From contig OZ007505.1 in the NCBI GenBank assembly GCA_963931865.1, positions 19,175,139-19,239,138 on the forward strand: 64,000 bases of DNA. The letters run 5' to 3'. Within the stretch, counting starts at the first letter, position 1. The number at the start of each line of letters is the position of its first letter. The translations under genes and the position numbers were made by a program. Under the pieces are notes generated by a model that saw only the letters and a program-made list of their open reading frames with translations, did not search any database and was not told where the DNA came from. This document shows, piece after piece, positions 47,301 through 58,010 of this stretch. This DNA is from Axinella damicornis (lineage: Eukaryota > Porifera > Demospongiae > Axinellida > Axinellidae).

Positions 47301-50195
47301 AAGTTATATCAGGATTGGATAAAGCAGGTGCGGAGATCTATAGGTAAAATCGAGACTGGACAGTTGGGTGGGTGCTGACTGGAGGAGACTAGACAGTAGG
47401 GTGGAGGTGTATTGGATAGCAGGGTGCATGGAGGCTGGCTGGAGGAGACTGGATAGCAGTTGCAGGGTGGAGACTGGATAGCAGGGTGGAGACTGGATAG
47501 CAGGGTGAAGACTGGATAGCAGGGTGGAGTCTGGCTGGAGGAGACAGGATAGCAGGTGGAGACTGGATAGCAGGGTGGAGTCTGGCTGGAGGAGACAGGA
47601 TAACAGGTGGAGACTGGATAGTAGGCCGGTACGGTGGAGGCTGACCGGAGGAGACTTCGAGAAGCAATAGTTCGGCTGTGGAATACCTTGCTACTCGTGG
47701 TTTGAGCGATGCTATATAATACAAGCCACACTTCGTACTGTCATCGGCCTGCAACGTGATCGCCGAGTTCAATAATTATGCTGCACAGATCCATTTCCAT
47801 TTCCATTTCCATTTCCATTTCCGTTTTCATTTCCATTTCCATTTCCGTTTTCATTTCCATTTCCATTTCCGTTTTCATTTCCATTTCCATTTCCGTTTTC
47901 ATTTCCATTTCCGTTTTCATTTCCATTTCCATTTCCGTTTTCATTTCCATTTCCATTTCCATTTCCGTTTTCATTTCCATTTCCATTTCCATTTCCGTTT
48001 CCATCGTTCCTGGTTTTACCACTACCCTGCAGCCACACCCCCATCTGTCTGGGCTGAGTGCTCTGATAGTGACGAGGACCTTTGTTGTCTATGCACGTTA
48101 CTATTAGGGAGTCAGGTTAACAAGAAAGATGATGAGGCCGTCGAGCTTCCATGTTCGCAGACCAACGTACCTCCCGATAATACCGTAGTCGCACATTATT
48201 AGGCACAGCACTTACAACAATGTATAGGCGCATATTCACTGTTAGGCACACGTTCGACTGTTGTCCCAGCTACTCGCTAGCTGAAACTTCCAGAACTCTG
48301 CCATTTTTGATCCTACGGAATGGAAAAAAGCTTATTCGAATGGAAGCACACTTCCTATTCAAGGAATGTCATTCGATATTCAGCGCATCTCGTTATTAGG
48401 CGCATACATGTATTTCCTTCGTGTGGAGTTATGCTCAAGAGAGAAATCCGTAGTGCACTGTTAGTGCTATGCTAGGTGATTGCACACGAAGACACAAACA
48501 TGCATGGTCTCATGTACTGTCATGTACTCAGTGCACAGCTACATTGTAACGTACATGTACATGTAGTACTATAGCCAGCCTTCATTTCATAGTCCAACCT
48601 CTTTGGCAGTACACTTCTTCAAGTGCTTTCCTGATACAGTGGGCATACTTTCCAGTAATAATGACCTTTTGCAATAATTTGTCGCGAAGGGCGTGGGCGT
48701 ATTTTCGGAGATTACTGTACTACATGTAGCACTAGAACTGACAACATGCGGGTATTTCAGACAAATTGTACCAATGGCATCCTTTTCTGATGGAAATTTC
48801 CTGATCGTCCCACAGCCATGATCACATATACCTGCTCAACCCCTATCATATGGTATATACATGTACCTGAGCTTCTCTTGAAGAGGACGAAGGATTTCTG
48901 CACTCTGAACTCCAGATCCGGTGAGAGAAGGTCATGCATGTTGTCACTGCTCAGCCGGTTCAGGATCATGAATCCGTGGCCAGGAGAGGACAGTCTGGGG
49001 GGAGGGGAGAGAGATTCTAGTTGGCATGGCAACTTGGAAAAGTGCCAATCAATGGAAGTCCAGTCAGGAATGACAGTGCATTGGAGATGGCCCCCAAAAT
49101 GTGCCCACGTATGGCATAGAATTACACTTGCACTGTAAATACTTGTGTGTACGTGTACTACATGTAGATGTACATGGTTTACATGAGCTCACCTGCTGTA
49201 TACAAACAGAGTGCCTTCAACTGGGGTCCTTTCCTGGAGGGAATACACAAACACTAGCAAGCATGGACGCAGATTATAATACACTGGACGGCACTATTTG
49301 TTCAAATCAGACTCCAGTTTCATAGAGAGAGCAAGTGGGTAGTGGGATTCCCCCCCCCCCCCCCCCCCCCAAAGATTCTTAAAAGAACCTTACACGGAAC
49401 GTTTCACAAACCAATGCTTGATCCTTTTAGCCTGTATCCACTGAAATTCCATCTTACATAATTATAGTTGATATTACAGGGGGATGAAGAGTTTCACACA
49501 AGATATCTTTGCCATAACACACACATTCGTGCCAATGGGATTTCACATTCTTGCGGTTGGGTTCATTGCTCTTCCAATTCATTGCGGATACACACAGAAG
49601 CTCTAGAGGAAACAGCTCGCAGGGCTATATATATAGAAGGCTGGCTATTAGTTGTTCACTTTGTGCAATATGAAACCAGTTAACTTGTAAGTAGTCCTAA
49701 AGGTCAGGACTAGCACAAGAGTGGAATAGTGTGGGTACATTTACATATACAATGTACATGTACAATGCACGTCACTAGCTAAACATTGGCCCTCATTGTA
49801 CAGGCACATGGTTAGCAAAACTTGGGCAGTGAAAACAGGCAGTGAAAACAGACATGTGATTGAAGCGATACACAGGTTAGCCGAGAGTAGGATACATGAG
49901 ACTACAGACATTTGTTGCACTGCACATCTCCTGATCTCACCCAAGTATTGTTGGTGTCATCGTACTGGTAGAGCACCACTTGGGGCACAGTTGAGTGGAT
50001 GGCCTCCACCTGACCGTCAATCCTACGGATGGCCATTAGGTTCATCTTGAGCACCTCGTCTTGACCCACAGCAGAGCTCAGACTACGAACTGCCATCCCA
50101 TTGACAAGGGCAGCGTCGCCACTGGCGATTGAGTGCATCAGCACATCGTGCACAGCACCATTTGACAGTTTGTCTGAAGTACTTGAAACAGACAT
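37273..50195 (-). CDS. mRNA-decapping enzyme 1 (DCP1), 8 exons
   Basis: Minus-strand exons 50195-49941, 49233-49193, 48994-48867, 41300-41234, 40505-40403, 39547-38030, 37686-37513 and 37347-37273 join with matching phases into 786 aa. Residues about 45-165 form the DCP1 EVH1-like domain ([45 protein letters not shown]). A long Ser/Thr/Pro-rich region follows, with a leucine-rich motif ([10 protein letters not shown], about 208-217). The C-terminus carries the trimerisation helix ([26 protein letters not shown]). Known role: activator of the DCP2 cap-hydrolysing enzyme in P-bodies. Exon 4 is diverged: the usual IWFYD segment reads LGLCFQE. Intron 3 is 7.6 kb and hosts a Helitron. The EVH1, linker and trimer parts all agree, so the identification is firm; exons 4 and 5 are less certain. 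Confidence 0.92.
40058..40336. mobile_element. MITE with ACCGTAGTCGCGCG termini
   Basis: Terminal inverted repeats of about 28 bp (TACCGTAGTCGCGCGTTATT at the left, its complement at the right) with TA on both flanks. Subterminal GCGCCTAATAAC/GCGCCTATAA motifs repeat inside. It is in DCP1 intron 5. Relatives are at 53631-53926 and 48181-48434. Confidence 0.8.
41301..42199. other. DCP1 intron 3, left part
   Basis: It contains a CA run at 41339-41362 and a CTAGCCTCG-type hairpin at 41676-41732; a poly-C tract at 41049-41090 is in the neighbouring intron 4. No gene seen. Confidence 0.5.
41676..41732. repeat. CTAGCCTCG-type hairpin
   Basis: CTAGCCTCGTTCCCAGGCTC with inverted GAGAGAGCCTGG; the right terminus is eroded. 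Confidence 0.7.
42220..43160 (+). other. Possible decayed nested gene, family unknown
   Basis: Exon-like pieces with plausible splice signals lie in DCP1 intron 3 on the opposite strand. One (42250-42360) reads [20 protein letters not shown] and ends before gtatgg. The next (from 42505, after ttgcag) joins in phase and encodes [11 protein letters not shown] before a GGAAAC/GGAAAT hexamer run. Another (about 42995-43155) encodes [20 protein letters not shown]. The frame between pieces is broken, so this is a pseudogene or a capture by a transposon. I do not recognise the family. Confidence 0.3.
43337..43497 (+). pseudogene. P-element/THAP-type transposase relic
   Basis: After an acceptor-like acag the plus strand reads [14 protein letters not shown] followed by [11 protein letters not shown]. 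This resembles the segment before the FFGxxRQRGG motif in P-element-like transposases, but that motif is missing and the frame then continues into CQHQ. Only about 50 codons survive. The identification rests on memory of the family. Confidence 0.4.
43660..44712 (+). repeat. R1 family, long copy
   Basis: Two 5' ends with GAGGGGCAACCGCACTCCTG (about 43665 and 44212) and one 3' end (about 44680-44712, cggcacaatttttcc and CCAGGAGTG). The sub-units match those at 1-640. Confidence 0.65.
44966..46361 (+). CDS. STPR-repeat/DUF6570-like Helitron protein, truncated
   Basis: Exon 44966-46090 and exon 46227-46361 (intron gtttgt...tcacag) join in phase into 419 aa. Residues about 10-55 are Arg/Glu-rich; then about eleven copies of a 23-residue unit ([20 protein letters not shown] plus DTR) match the STPR pattern, known as a DNA-binding repeat in the silkworm factor FMBP-1. 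The C-terminal part has [32 protein letters not shown] and [16 protein letters not shown], the zinc-binding region (DUF6570-like) that precedes the Rep domain in many Helitron proteins. A TAA at 46359 ends it before any HUH or helicase motif, so it is either an internally deleted derivative or a cut-down regulator. Confidence 0.7.
46421..46903 (+). CDS. RPA-like single-strand DNA-binding protein of Helitron D
   Basis: An open frame of 160 codons with a four-Cys ribbon (CLAC, then CSKC 17 residues later) set in an OB-like sequence ([37 protein letters not shown]). This matches the layout of the third ssDNA-binding domain of RPA70. RPA-like proteins are known cargo of plant and some animal Helitrons and are thought to assist rolling-circle replication. 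The first exon may be missing: the frame is open only back to a stop at about 46400, and the start ATG at 46421 or 46427 is arbitrary. The frame is intact although the neighbouring Rep-type gene is truncated. Confidence 0.65.
   Translation: MVMGNSYRLTNIIVRSYQQVKYLSMPKEGATIVQIEDIGKVADADTAENYITITTAEVVGVQRLDMYSACLACKAKVSPTSEILGSCSKCDMVQRIDRCKKQLSAKLIIADGAEYITLNAFGSNVMDIAQQEVVTIEGLLAASPFSVTYDNNVITSIGRS
47395..47640. repeat. GACTGGATAGCAGGGTGGA minisatellite
   Basis: Irregular tandem units of about 18-19 bp, some fused into a longer unit with tctggctggaggagacagg. Confidence 0.8.
47779..48003. repeat. CCATTT/CCGTTTT hexanucleotide array
   Basis: About 37 hexamers, mostly CCATTT with CCGTTT variants at intervals of three to four units. 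On the minus strand it is preceded by GGTAGTGGTAAAACCAGGAA, the same flank that precedes the short GGAAAC/GGAAAT run at 42530, so it is an inverted, expanded duplicate of that piece. Confidence 0.9.
48181..48434. mobile_element. Degraded ACCGTAGTC MITE
   Basis: The left end TACCGTAGTCGCACATTATT and the interior match 53631-53926; the right inverted repeat is lost. Confidence 0.65.
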
Positions 50196-50668
50196 TCTTC
50201 CAGAACTGGTTTGTTCACTTGGACTGGGAGATTGAAGGCAATCAACCCTGTAATGACTTGGTAACGAGTACTCTTTGAAACCGTAGCTACTACAACAAAA
50301 GCCTAAACGTTGTATTTAACCTATCACTTACAAATCTGACTGTCTCGAGGAACTACTGTTAGAACAAGCACAGTTAATCAATGGAGTTCATAAGTTCGTA
50401 GTGTCAACAACGGATGATGACGGAGACGTCTCGTCTTTCGGTTCAATTTTAATCGGAATACGTCCTTCCACAGAAATTCAACTTCAATTCTCAATCTCTG
50501 GGAACAACTTTCATCCATTTTCTCGCGGTATGACTAGAGGGAAAGCTGACCGGATCCCTTCCTGTTCTCACAAGTCAGCCATTTTCCACTGCGTCGTCAT
50601 CAAAGATGACGTCACATCGTTTCCTGTTACATTATTGAGCGCTCGAGCTTATTAAGATTTTTAACGGA
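50196..50668. promoter_or_regulatory. Divergent DCP1/SNIP1 promoter region
   Basis: 473 bp separate the two start codons, which face away from each other, so both transcripts must start here. A perfect CRE palindrome TGACGTCA lies at 50607-50614, 55 bp before the SNIP1 ATG. TTCCTG/CTTCCTG (ETS-like) sites occur at about 50561 and 50621. No TATA box was seen. Confidence 0.7.
50607..50614. promoter_or_regulatory. CRE-like site TGACGTCA
   Basis: Exact 8-bp CREB/ATF consensus in the shared promoter, close to the SNIP1 start. Confidence 0.6.
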
Positions 50669-53600
50669 ATGAGTTACAGACGCTCCCACAGGACCTCTCC
50701 CGACGAAAGGCATGCGCGCAGAGTGGATGAAAGGGAGAGAAGAAGACGCAGTTCTCCTGAGGATAGTAGAATTCGGAGGGAGCGCTCCAGAAGTCCTTCA
50801 AGGAGGTTGGTGCGCTTTAATTGGAGTTATAGCAGAGTTTATGCCTTTACTAAGGACATCTATGCTACGGATGATGATAAATGGCACCTTAGACTATACC
50901 CCTGTGTGAGTGCTTGTACATGATCAGTGGCATTGATCACACTGCATTCTGATGACCACTCTCTAGCTGACCCTACTCAGTTGATATCTATGTACACTGT
51001 AGTCTAACAAGCTAGCCCTTCGCTTTCTCCAGCGCGCGATCGCTTTCAGTATGCGCGCACGGAGAAGAAAGGTCTAGAAACTTTGGACCTCTTTACTCGG
51101 TACAAAGGAATGCAATTAAGCTTACAACACGTCCGTTTACGTCATAATATTCCGCAACTGCAGTCAGTCGATTCTGGCCCGCTAACCTCGTTGGCTGTTT
51201 GTACTTCTGTCTGTTTGGTCGTTGTGCAGGAGAACAGCAATCACAGGCAACTTCAGACGGTCCTCAACGCTTGTACCGAGCGATTTGAAAGATCACCACG
51301 TGACAGCTGCAATCTGATTGGCTCTACCCGATTTCGAGTAGAGCCCAAGCAAAGTGGTCCGAAGTTTCTAGACCCTCCTTTTCCCCGTGCAGTCACGTGA
51401 GTAGATCCGTGCTGGGGAAAATACGAGGGGCTAGCCCGCTAGACTAATATCTATGTACGTGCTCAGTTTGGTCGGGGGTCACTCCCGTATTTACAGCTGC
51501 AACCGCAGTTGGTCAATAGCCAATTGTCAGAGCCACCCAATTGAAATAAAAATACATGTGAAGTACAGTACAGTCAACGATCAGGTTGCAGTGCATCACA
51601 ATACAATCTACACTGTAAGTGGGGTAACATTACACTCCTGGTATAGAGAAAATTGTGCCGCGTAAATAATCTAAATAATTAAATAATTAACGTTTGACTA
51701 CTTACGAATGGCCTGCAAAGATTCTGACTACACCGTCGTGATCGCTATCATGCACTGTCCTCACCGTACAATTTTTGGTGCTGAAACTCACCTTGGTGGT
51801 GGAGATATGAGCGCTTTTGTCTCACCGTGGCCGCCATTACTCGAGCGCTCTCTTCGACTTCCGGTGGCAGTACCGTTCTTTGGAAAGGCACACGAAGATT
51901 CTGACCACACGCCCGTGATCGCTGTCGTTCACTAACGCTTGCATGCCAAAACTCACCGTGCTGGGGAAGTTGCGAGTGCTGTAATAATGTCTTGTCTTCC
52001 TTTTGGTCGCCATTGCTCGCGATCGACTGAGCGTGGTACCGTGCCACGTGGCATGTGCGTTAATTGGAACGTACTGCGCTACGCAACGGAGTTGCAACGC
52101 GGCTACACGTACTTGAGAGCACTCTAAATAATTTCTGATCATCCCTGTATATAGCTATCATGGTACTCACTTGATGTGCGATAATTGGAACGAACTGACA
52201 CACTTAGCTTGAGCTACCGTTTAACCGCGGCTACCAGGAGTGCGGTTGCCCCTCGGTTAAAGGTCAATTCATCACGGACAATGATCAAACATTAATAAAA
52301 ACAACGTTCGTCACATGCACATGTATATATGGTGTTTAAGGGCAATACAGTAAAATTTTGAATGGCTTTGCAGCAGTGAAATGTGTTCATTGAACCTCCA
52401 CCAGGGGAAAGGACCAACATAATCATCATCATGATGTTGAGAGGAGAAAAGAAGGACAAGGAAGGCTGGTAATCCTTTTGTATTGGCAGTATACAGTGAG
52501 TGCATGTACATGTAGAGTTTACCGTTGTCACAGGGCAGGATGTCCCCCCTTTAATTAAATTTCCCCCCCGGACGCGTGGTCCTAGGACCAGTTGTCCCCC
52601 CGGACAGCTGGTCGTAGGACCACGCGTCCCCTTAGGACGTGTGGTCCTAGGACCACTTGTCCCCATTAGGACCAGGTGTCCCCCCACATGATCGATCTGT
52701 TCTGGTCTACAGAAGCTATTCTACAAGCTCCCTCTCAACAGTATGTTTTAGCAGCCAAACAGTAGCTTTGCTCATAGAATTATGCATGGGCGAGCACTCA
52801 CTCACCTAGTGGCGTTAACGTTCCATGCCACAAGTTCTCTCATGAGACAGAGACTATAGCTAGACAGAATATAAGCTTCTAGTACCATTTCTTCTGAGCC
52901 TACAATGGCTTGTGTGGACCCCTAGTAACATGTTGCTCAAAAGTAACGTTGACACATCCCCCTCCCCCTAGCTCTTTCCCCCTGTCCCTCCTCACCTCTC
53001 CCTCCCTCCCTCCCTCCCTCCCTCCCTCCCTCCCTCCCTCCCTCCCTCCCTCCCTCCCTCCCTCCCCCCTCCCTCCCTCCCTCCCCCTTCCCTCCTTCCC
53101 TCCTTCCCTCTGTCCCCTCTTCCCCCTCCGTTCCTCCCCCTAGCTCTTTACCCCTGTCCTCCCACTCTGTCACAAGGGGCCTAAAATGACCAGAGGAAAA
53201 AAATCAACCCTACATCCCCCTCCCCTTCCTCCCACCCCTACTCCTCTCCCTCTCTCCCCTCCCTCCTTCCCTCCCTCCCTCCCTCCCTCCCTCCCTCCCT
53301 CCCTCCCTCCCTCCCCCCACACGAGGTTTTGAAGTGTGAAAGCCTGTACAGTCTGAGCATACATGTAAGTAGCTGTAATGCTGAATAAGTAGGCAAGACT
53401 GACAGGAAGTGATGTAATCACTTCCTTTCTGATGAGATTCATCTAAGATGAATCTCATCAGGCCGCCATTGGGTGGGCAAACCCAGATGGGGCACAGCAA
53501 ACCATGCCAGAACCTGGCTGGCACCAACAGCCATACGGTCGTTTAGTTTGGCACTGGCACGAGCCGCCACAGAAGTGGGGGGTAAGCACTGCATCTCCGC

Positions 53601-56600
53601 CGAAACCAATGATGACCCATCATCTTAAGATACCGTAGTCGTGCGTTATTAGGCGCATCTCACTTATAGGCGCATATTCGCTGTTAGGTGCATGTTCAAC
53701 TCTCGTCCCAGGTACTCGCTGTTAAGCGCTGCAGTTTTTCTTCCAGAAACTCAGCCATTTTCGATCCTACGGAGTGGAAAAAGCTATAATTCTAATTGAA
53801 GCACACTTCCTATTCGAGGAATGTCATTACAAAAATATTCGTTATTAGGCGCATCTCGCTTATAGGCGCATATCTCCTTCCCGTGGAGTTATAGGCGCAT
53901 GCGCCTAATAACGCGCGACTACGGTAATCAGGAGGAAGGGAGAAAATCGCTCTAAGGAGAGAGCGATGAGGCTAGAACGGAATAGCGCCACAGGGAGACC
54001 GAAGCTTCGGCAGGAAGAGAGGCAAAGGGCCATGAGACAGAGTAGACTGGGGACAGTGAAAAATCTGATCAGCTTATACGCCATCACCCGAGATCTTAAC
54101 CTACATGCCCAAATCAGAGGATGGTTCGGTGACGGAAGTCTCTCTTTTGGACGGCATGGGACAGGTACACTGTACATGAGACCATGCGCAAGGAAGAGGA
54201 CGCAGTCAGCAACAATCACCAGGTGCACCTTGGTGTCTCCTGGGAACACGTAACAGTGCTTGCCTAGGTACTGTGTAATAGTATGGTCAGCTGCCCCCGT
54301 GAGTTGGCACGGGTACGACGTGCTTAAAAGTACGCAGTAAGACTGTTTCGTCCCTAATTTAGATGGCGCCGGGACTCATCAGCAGGCTGCGCCCCTCCCG
54401 AAGGAGGAACCCCCAAGGGGTCAGGCTCAGGTCAGGCTCAGGTCAGGCTCACAGAGCGGTTCGGTGGGATAGGCAGGGTCATGCCACGCCACGAACGAGG
54501 CGCACCCGGAACGGGCAAGGAACCTCGAGGGCTCCGTGGTGGTTGTGGCAGGATTGTTAGGGGCCTACCAACCTGCAGCTAAGCTCCCCATTAGCTTAGT
54601 CTACCAGCCCATATATATCCCCGCCGTACCTGGTCAGTCCTTCCGGAGAGACTTCACGGCTCGGAGAACTGCCCGTACCGACACCACTTGACCAGTCGAG
54701 TCTTCATCCACTAGAGAAAGTGGCCGTCCGATCTTTTTCGACACCAGCCAAAAGGGCGGTGGTATTTTTGCCTAAGCTTTTCTCAGACCACACGAGGTTT
54801 TGAAGTGGAATGCTGAATAAGTAGGCAAGACTGACAGGAAGTGATCTAATCACTTCCTTTCTGATGAGATTCAAATCTCTCCCTCCCTCCCTCCCTCCCC
54901 CTTCCATCTGTCCCCTCTTCCCCCCTCCGTTCCTCCCCCTAGCTCTCCCCCTGTCTCTCCTCTCCTCTCCTTTCCTCTACTCTCCCTCCCTCCCTCCCTC
55001 CCTCCCTCCCTCCCTCCCTCCCTCCCTCCCTCCCTCCCTCCCTCCCTCCCTCCCTCCCTCCCTCCCTCCCTCCCTCCCTCCCTCCCTCCCTCCCTCCCTC
55101 CCTCCCTCCCTCCCTCCCTCCCTCCCTCCCTCCCTCCCTCCCTCCCCCCCCCCCCCCCCCCCCCCCCACCCCCACCCTGCCCTCCCTCCCGCCCTCCGTT
55201 TGTCCAGCATCAGGCATCCAGGGTTTATGGGTTGAATTGAAATCCATATGGTTCCTTTGTGATCAAATATCAAATTCAACTTTGTTCCGTAGCCTCATCG
55301 AGGTGAGTCTAGGTCATATGATCGTGACAGAGTAGAAGGTGAGATGAGAGAGCAGCACATTCGCAGGATGGATCGAGAACGAGAAAGAGGCAGAGAAGAA
55401 GACGATACAAGAAGAGGTTGGTCTTATGTGCTCATGGATCACAAGTTATCAAATCCTGAGCTGGATGGTGTGGGGTATTGCCAGGACCAGGAGCTGTGAT
55501 GGTGCTTCTGCTACCACATGTACATCTGCATGTACATATGCTGTTTCATGTGGCATCTGCAGACCTGAGGGCAGAGAGACAGCAGAGGAGAGAGAGGGAA
55601 ACAGAAGAAAACGCTGCGGAACACGAGTATGTAAATCGTGTGTTACTCCACATTAGTAAGGGACTGCATGCAGTGAATGTATGGTAGAATGTACGTATTG
55701 TATGTGTATCTCAGGTTTGGTGGGGATCAGTCAGTTCAGGAGCAGAGTCAAAGCAAAGAAGAACCGAACTTTGCACTCTCCGGGAAACTCACTGCTGAAA
55801 CTAATACATACAAGGTTGGTGTTGTAGACAGGAACAGGGTAGAGGAGGGGTGTCTCTATTCACTGGACTGGACTACTGGACTCACCCAAAATTGCATAAA
55901 ACGCCTTTTCCAGCCATTTTCAGTGTAGGACAGAAGCTAAATATGCTTATTGATTCGCCAAAGCTGCTTGCTTTGCCTGTTGAAGCATCTTCCATGACTT
56001 TCTTAGAGTCAGTAGAGGTCAAAGGTCACGTGCATATTTAAGGTAGGAAGCACGCCATCAGCGAAATCGCGCAATTTTGCTCATGAATAATTAATGAGAT
56101 GACGTCACTTGCATACGGTTATTTAGAGTTATTCATCTGTTTACGTTTTCCCATGGCGGCAACCGGAATAAACAAGGGGGGCTTCTCTCTTTGATGCGGC
56201 TAGCGGCCCTTTCGAGTTTCAAATCGGTACTCTGATGTGGCCGTGCGGTACTTTGAAGATTTGTTTGAACACTCTTTTTTTTTCTTTTTTCTTTTTTTAA
56301 GTAAGAAGCTATTCTGGCTTATTGAATGTAGCGATGGGCTATCTGTGTGTGAATAGCTAGGTGGAGTGAGCAGGAATGTTTGTGGGTCTGCTGAAGTGGC
56401 CGAAGAACAGCCTGGAAAGTGAAGAGCCTCCGACAGCTCCCTGGCCAAGGTACTCTAGAGAGTTGACCTTTTGGCATTACAGGCCCTGGTTTGGTAGCTG
56501 GACTGGGCTGGTGAGAGGGAGTAGATGTGTGGCCAAAACTCTGTAACCGAGAGGTGAACGTGGAAAAGCATCCCTAGTTTTGCAGGGGGTAGGTTGACCT

Positions 56601-57976
56601 TTTGGAAACTGGCCTTGGCTTGAGTCGGTTTTAGTTGGTATGCGTGGAATTTTTTTGAAAGCCTAGGGTAGCCAAACCTCTGTTTTTGAGGGTGGCAGTG
56701 AGTTTTGGGCTGTAGCCTGCAAGTGAGGAGAGCAGGTGGTAAATCCATCCGTAGTTTTTGGGCCTGTTTTGTGTGTGTATTGATGATGGGGTCAGAGTGT
56801 GGGTGGGGCCTTGGAGAGGGTCCAAATTTTCAGTTTCGTAGAGGGCCTTAAAATTGAGTTTTAGGGCATTTTCAAGCAGAGGGAGCAGTTTGATGCAAAG
56901 TATTGCTGAAACTTGTGTACGCTTTGATGCTGCCCATTTATCCATCAACTTGGTTTCGGAGATCGCGGTACCCATGTTTACTACCTTAATAAGCTCCAGT
57001 CATTGATGTGAATATCGTTTTCTGTTTCTTACGCTTCAGCAAAAGGCTGGAGTTCTGTTTTGTTGAAGCAAATATGCTCGCGACCTTGGACCTACTGATT
57101 AGAAGAAAGGCACGGAAGGCGCTTCAACAGGCTAAGCGAGCGGCCGGGTGTCTCTATTCGTTGCATATTAAATATGCACATGACCTTTGACCTCTACTGA
57201 CTCTAAGAAAGTCATGGAAGACGCTTCAACAGGCTAAGCAAGCAGCTTTGGCGAATCAATAAGCATATTTAGCTTCTGCCCTACACTGAAAATGGCTGGA
57301 AAAGGCATTTTATGCAATTTTGGGTGAGTCCAGTAGTCCAGTCCAGTGAATAGAGACACCCGTAGAGGAAATTAGTGCTACTCACGTGACCCTCAACGAA
57401 TCAGACGCCTCAGAATCGATCACATGACGGAGCATTAAATCGCTTATTGCACACTTTAGTGTGCGTTATCTAGATAATGCACACTTTTCAAAGATCAAAG
57501 GCTGTCTCGGGTCGGTGAGTTGCACTAAGTAGTTTAGATACCACTTTGCCGTGCATTACGGGCTTTAGTGCACTCGGGCAATCTAGTTAACGGTCTCGGG
57601 CGGATAATGCACTCGCCTTCGGCTCGTGCATTATCTCGCCCTCGACCGTTAACTAGATTGCCCTCGTGCACTAAAACCCGTAATGCACGGCAAAGTGGTA
57701 TATAAATATTACTTAAGGTTCTGGGCCCAAGGTTTTTCTTGTGGTGATTTTCAGTCTCTGGAACACTTAATATACCAAAAACGACGGAAATGGCCCCTTC
57801 AAGTGCACCCACCTCCCCCTGACCCGCCTTTTCTGCACACGCAGAACCTCCCAACAATATTGCCAGCAGTACCATTATATGAAGGTGAAAGTCTCATGAT
57901 GACATTTGGCGCTACGGGCCCTAAAGTGTTAACTTAAGTGGGCATCAGGGTTTATTTCAGAAAATATCACGGGGAG

Positions 57977-58010
<34 letters not shown>

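Noticed and set aside
47756..48202. His/Phe and Ile/Ser repeat proteins
   Set aside because: Produced by reading the CCATTT hexamer array; no start or flank supports translation.
48584..48690. Minus-strand phrase [18 protein letters not shown] resembling gamma-tubulin complex proteins
   Set aside because: Only about 30 codons, no splice context and weak resemblance from memory; not enough to call a gene.
54864..55247. Pro/Ser and Arg/Glu/Gly repeat frames
   Set aside because: They are translations of the CCCT microsatellite with no other coding signal.
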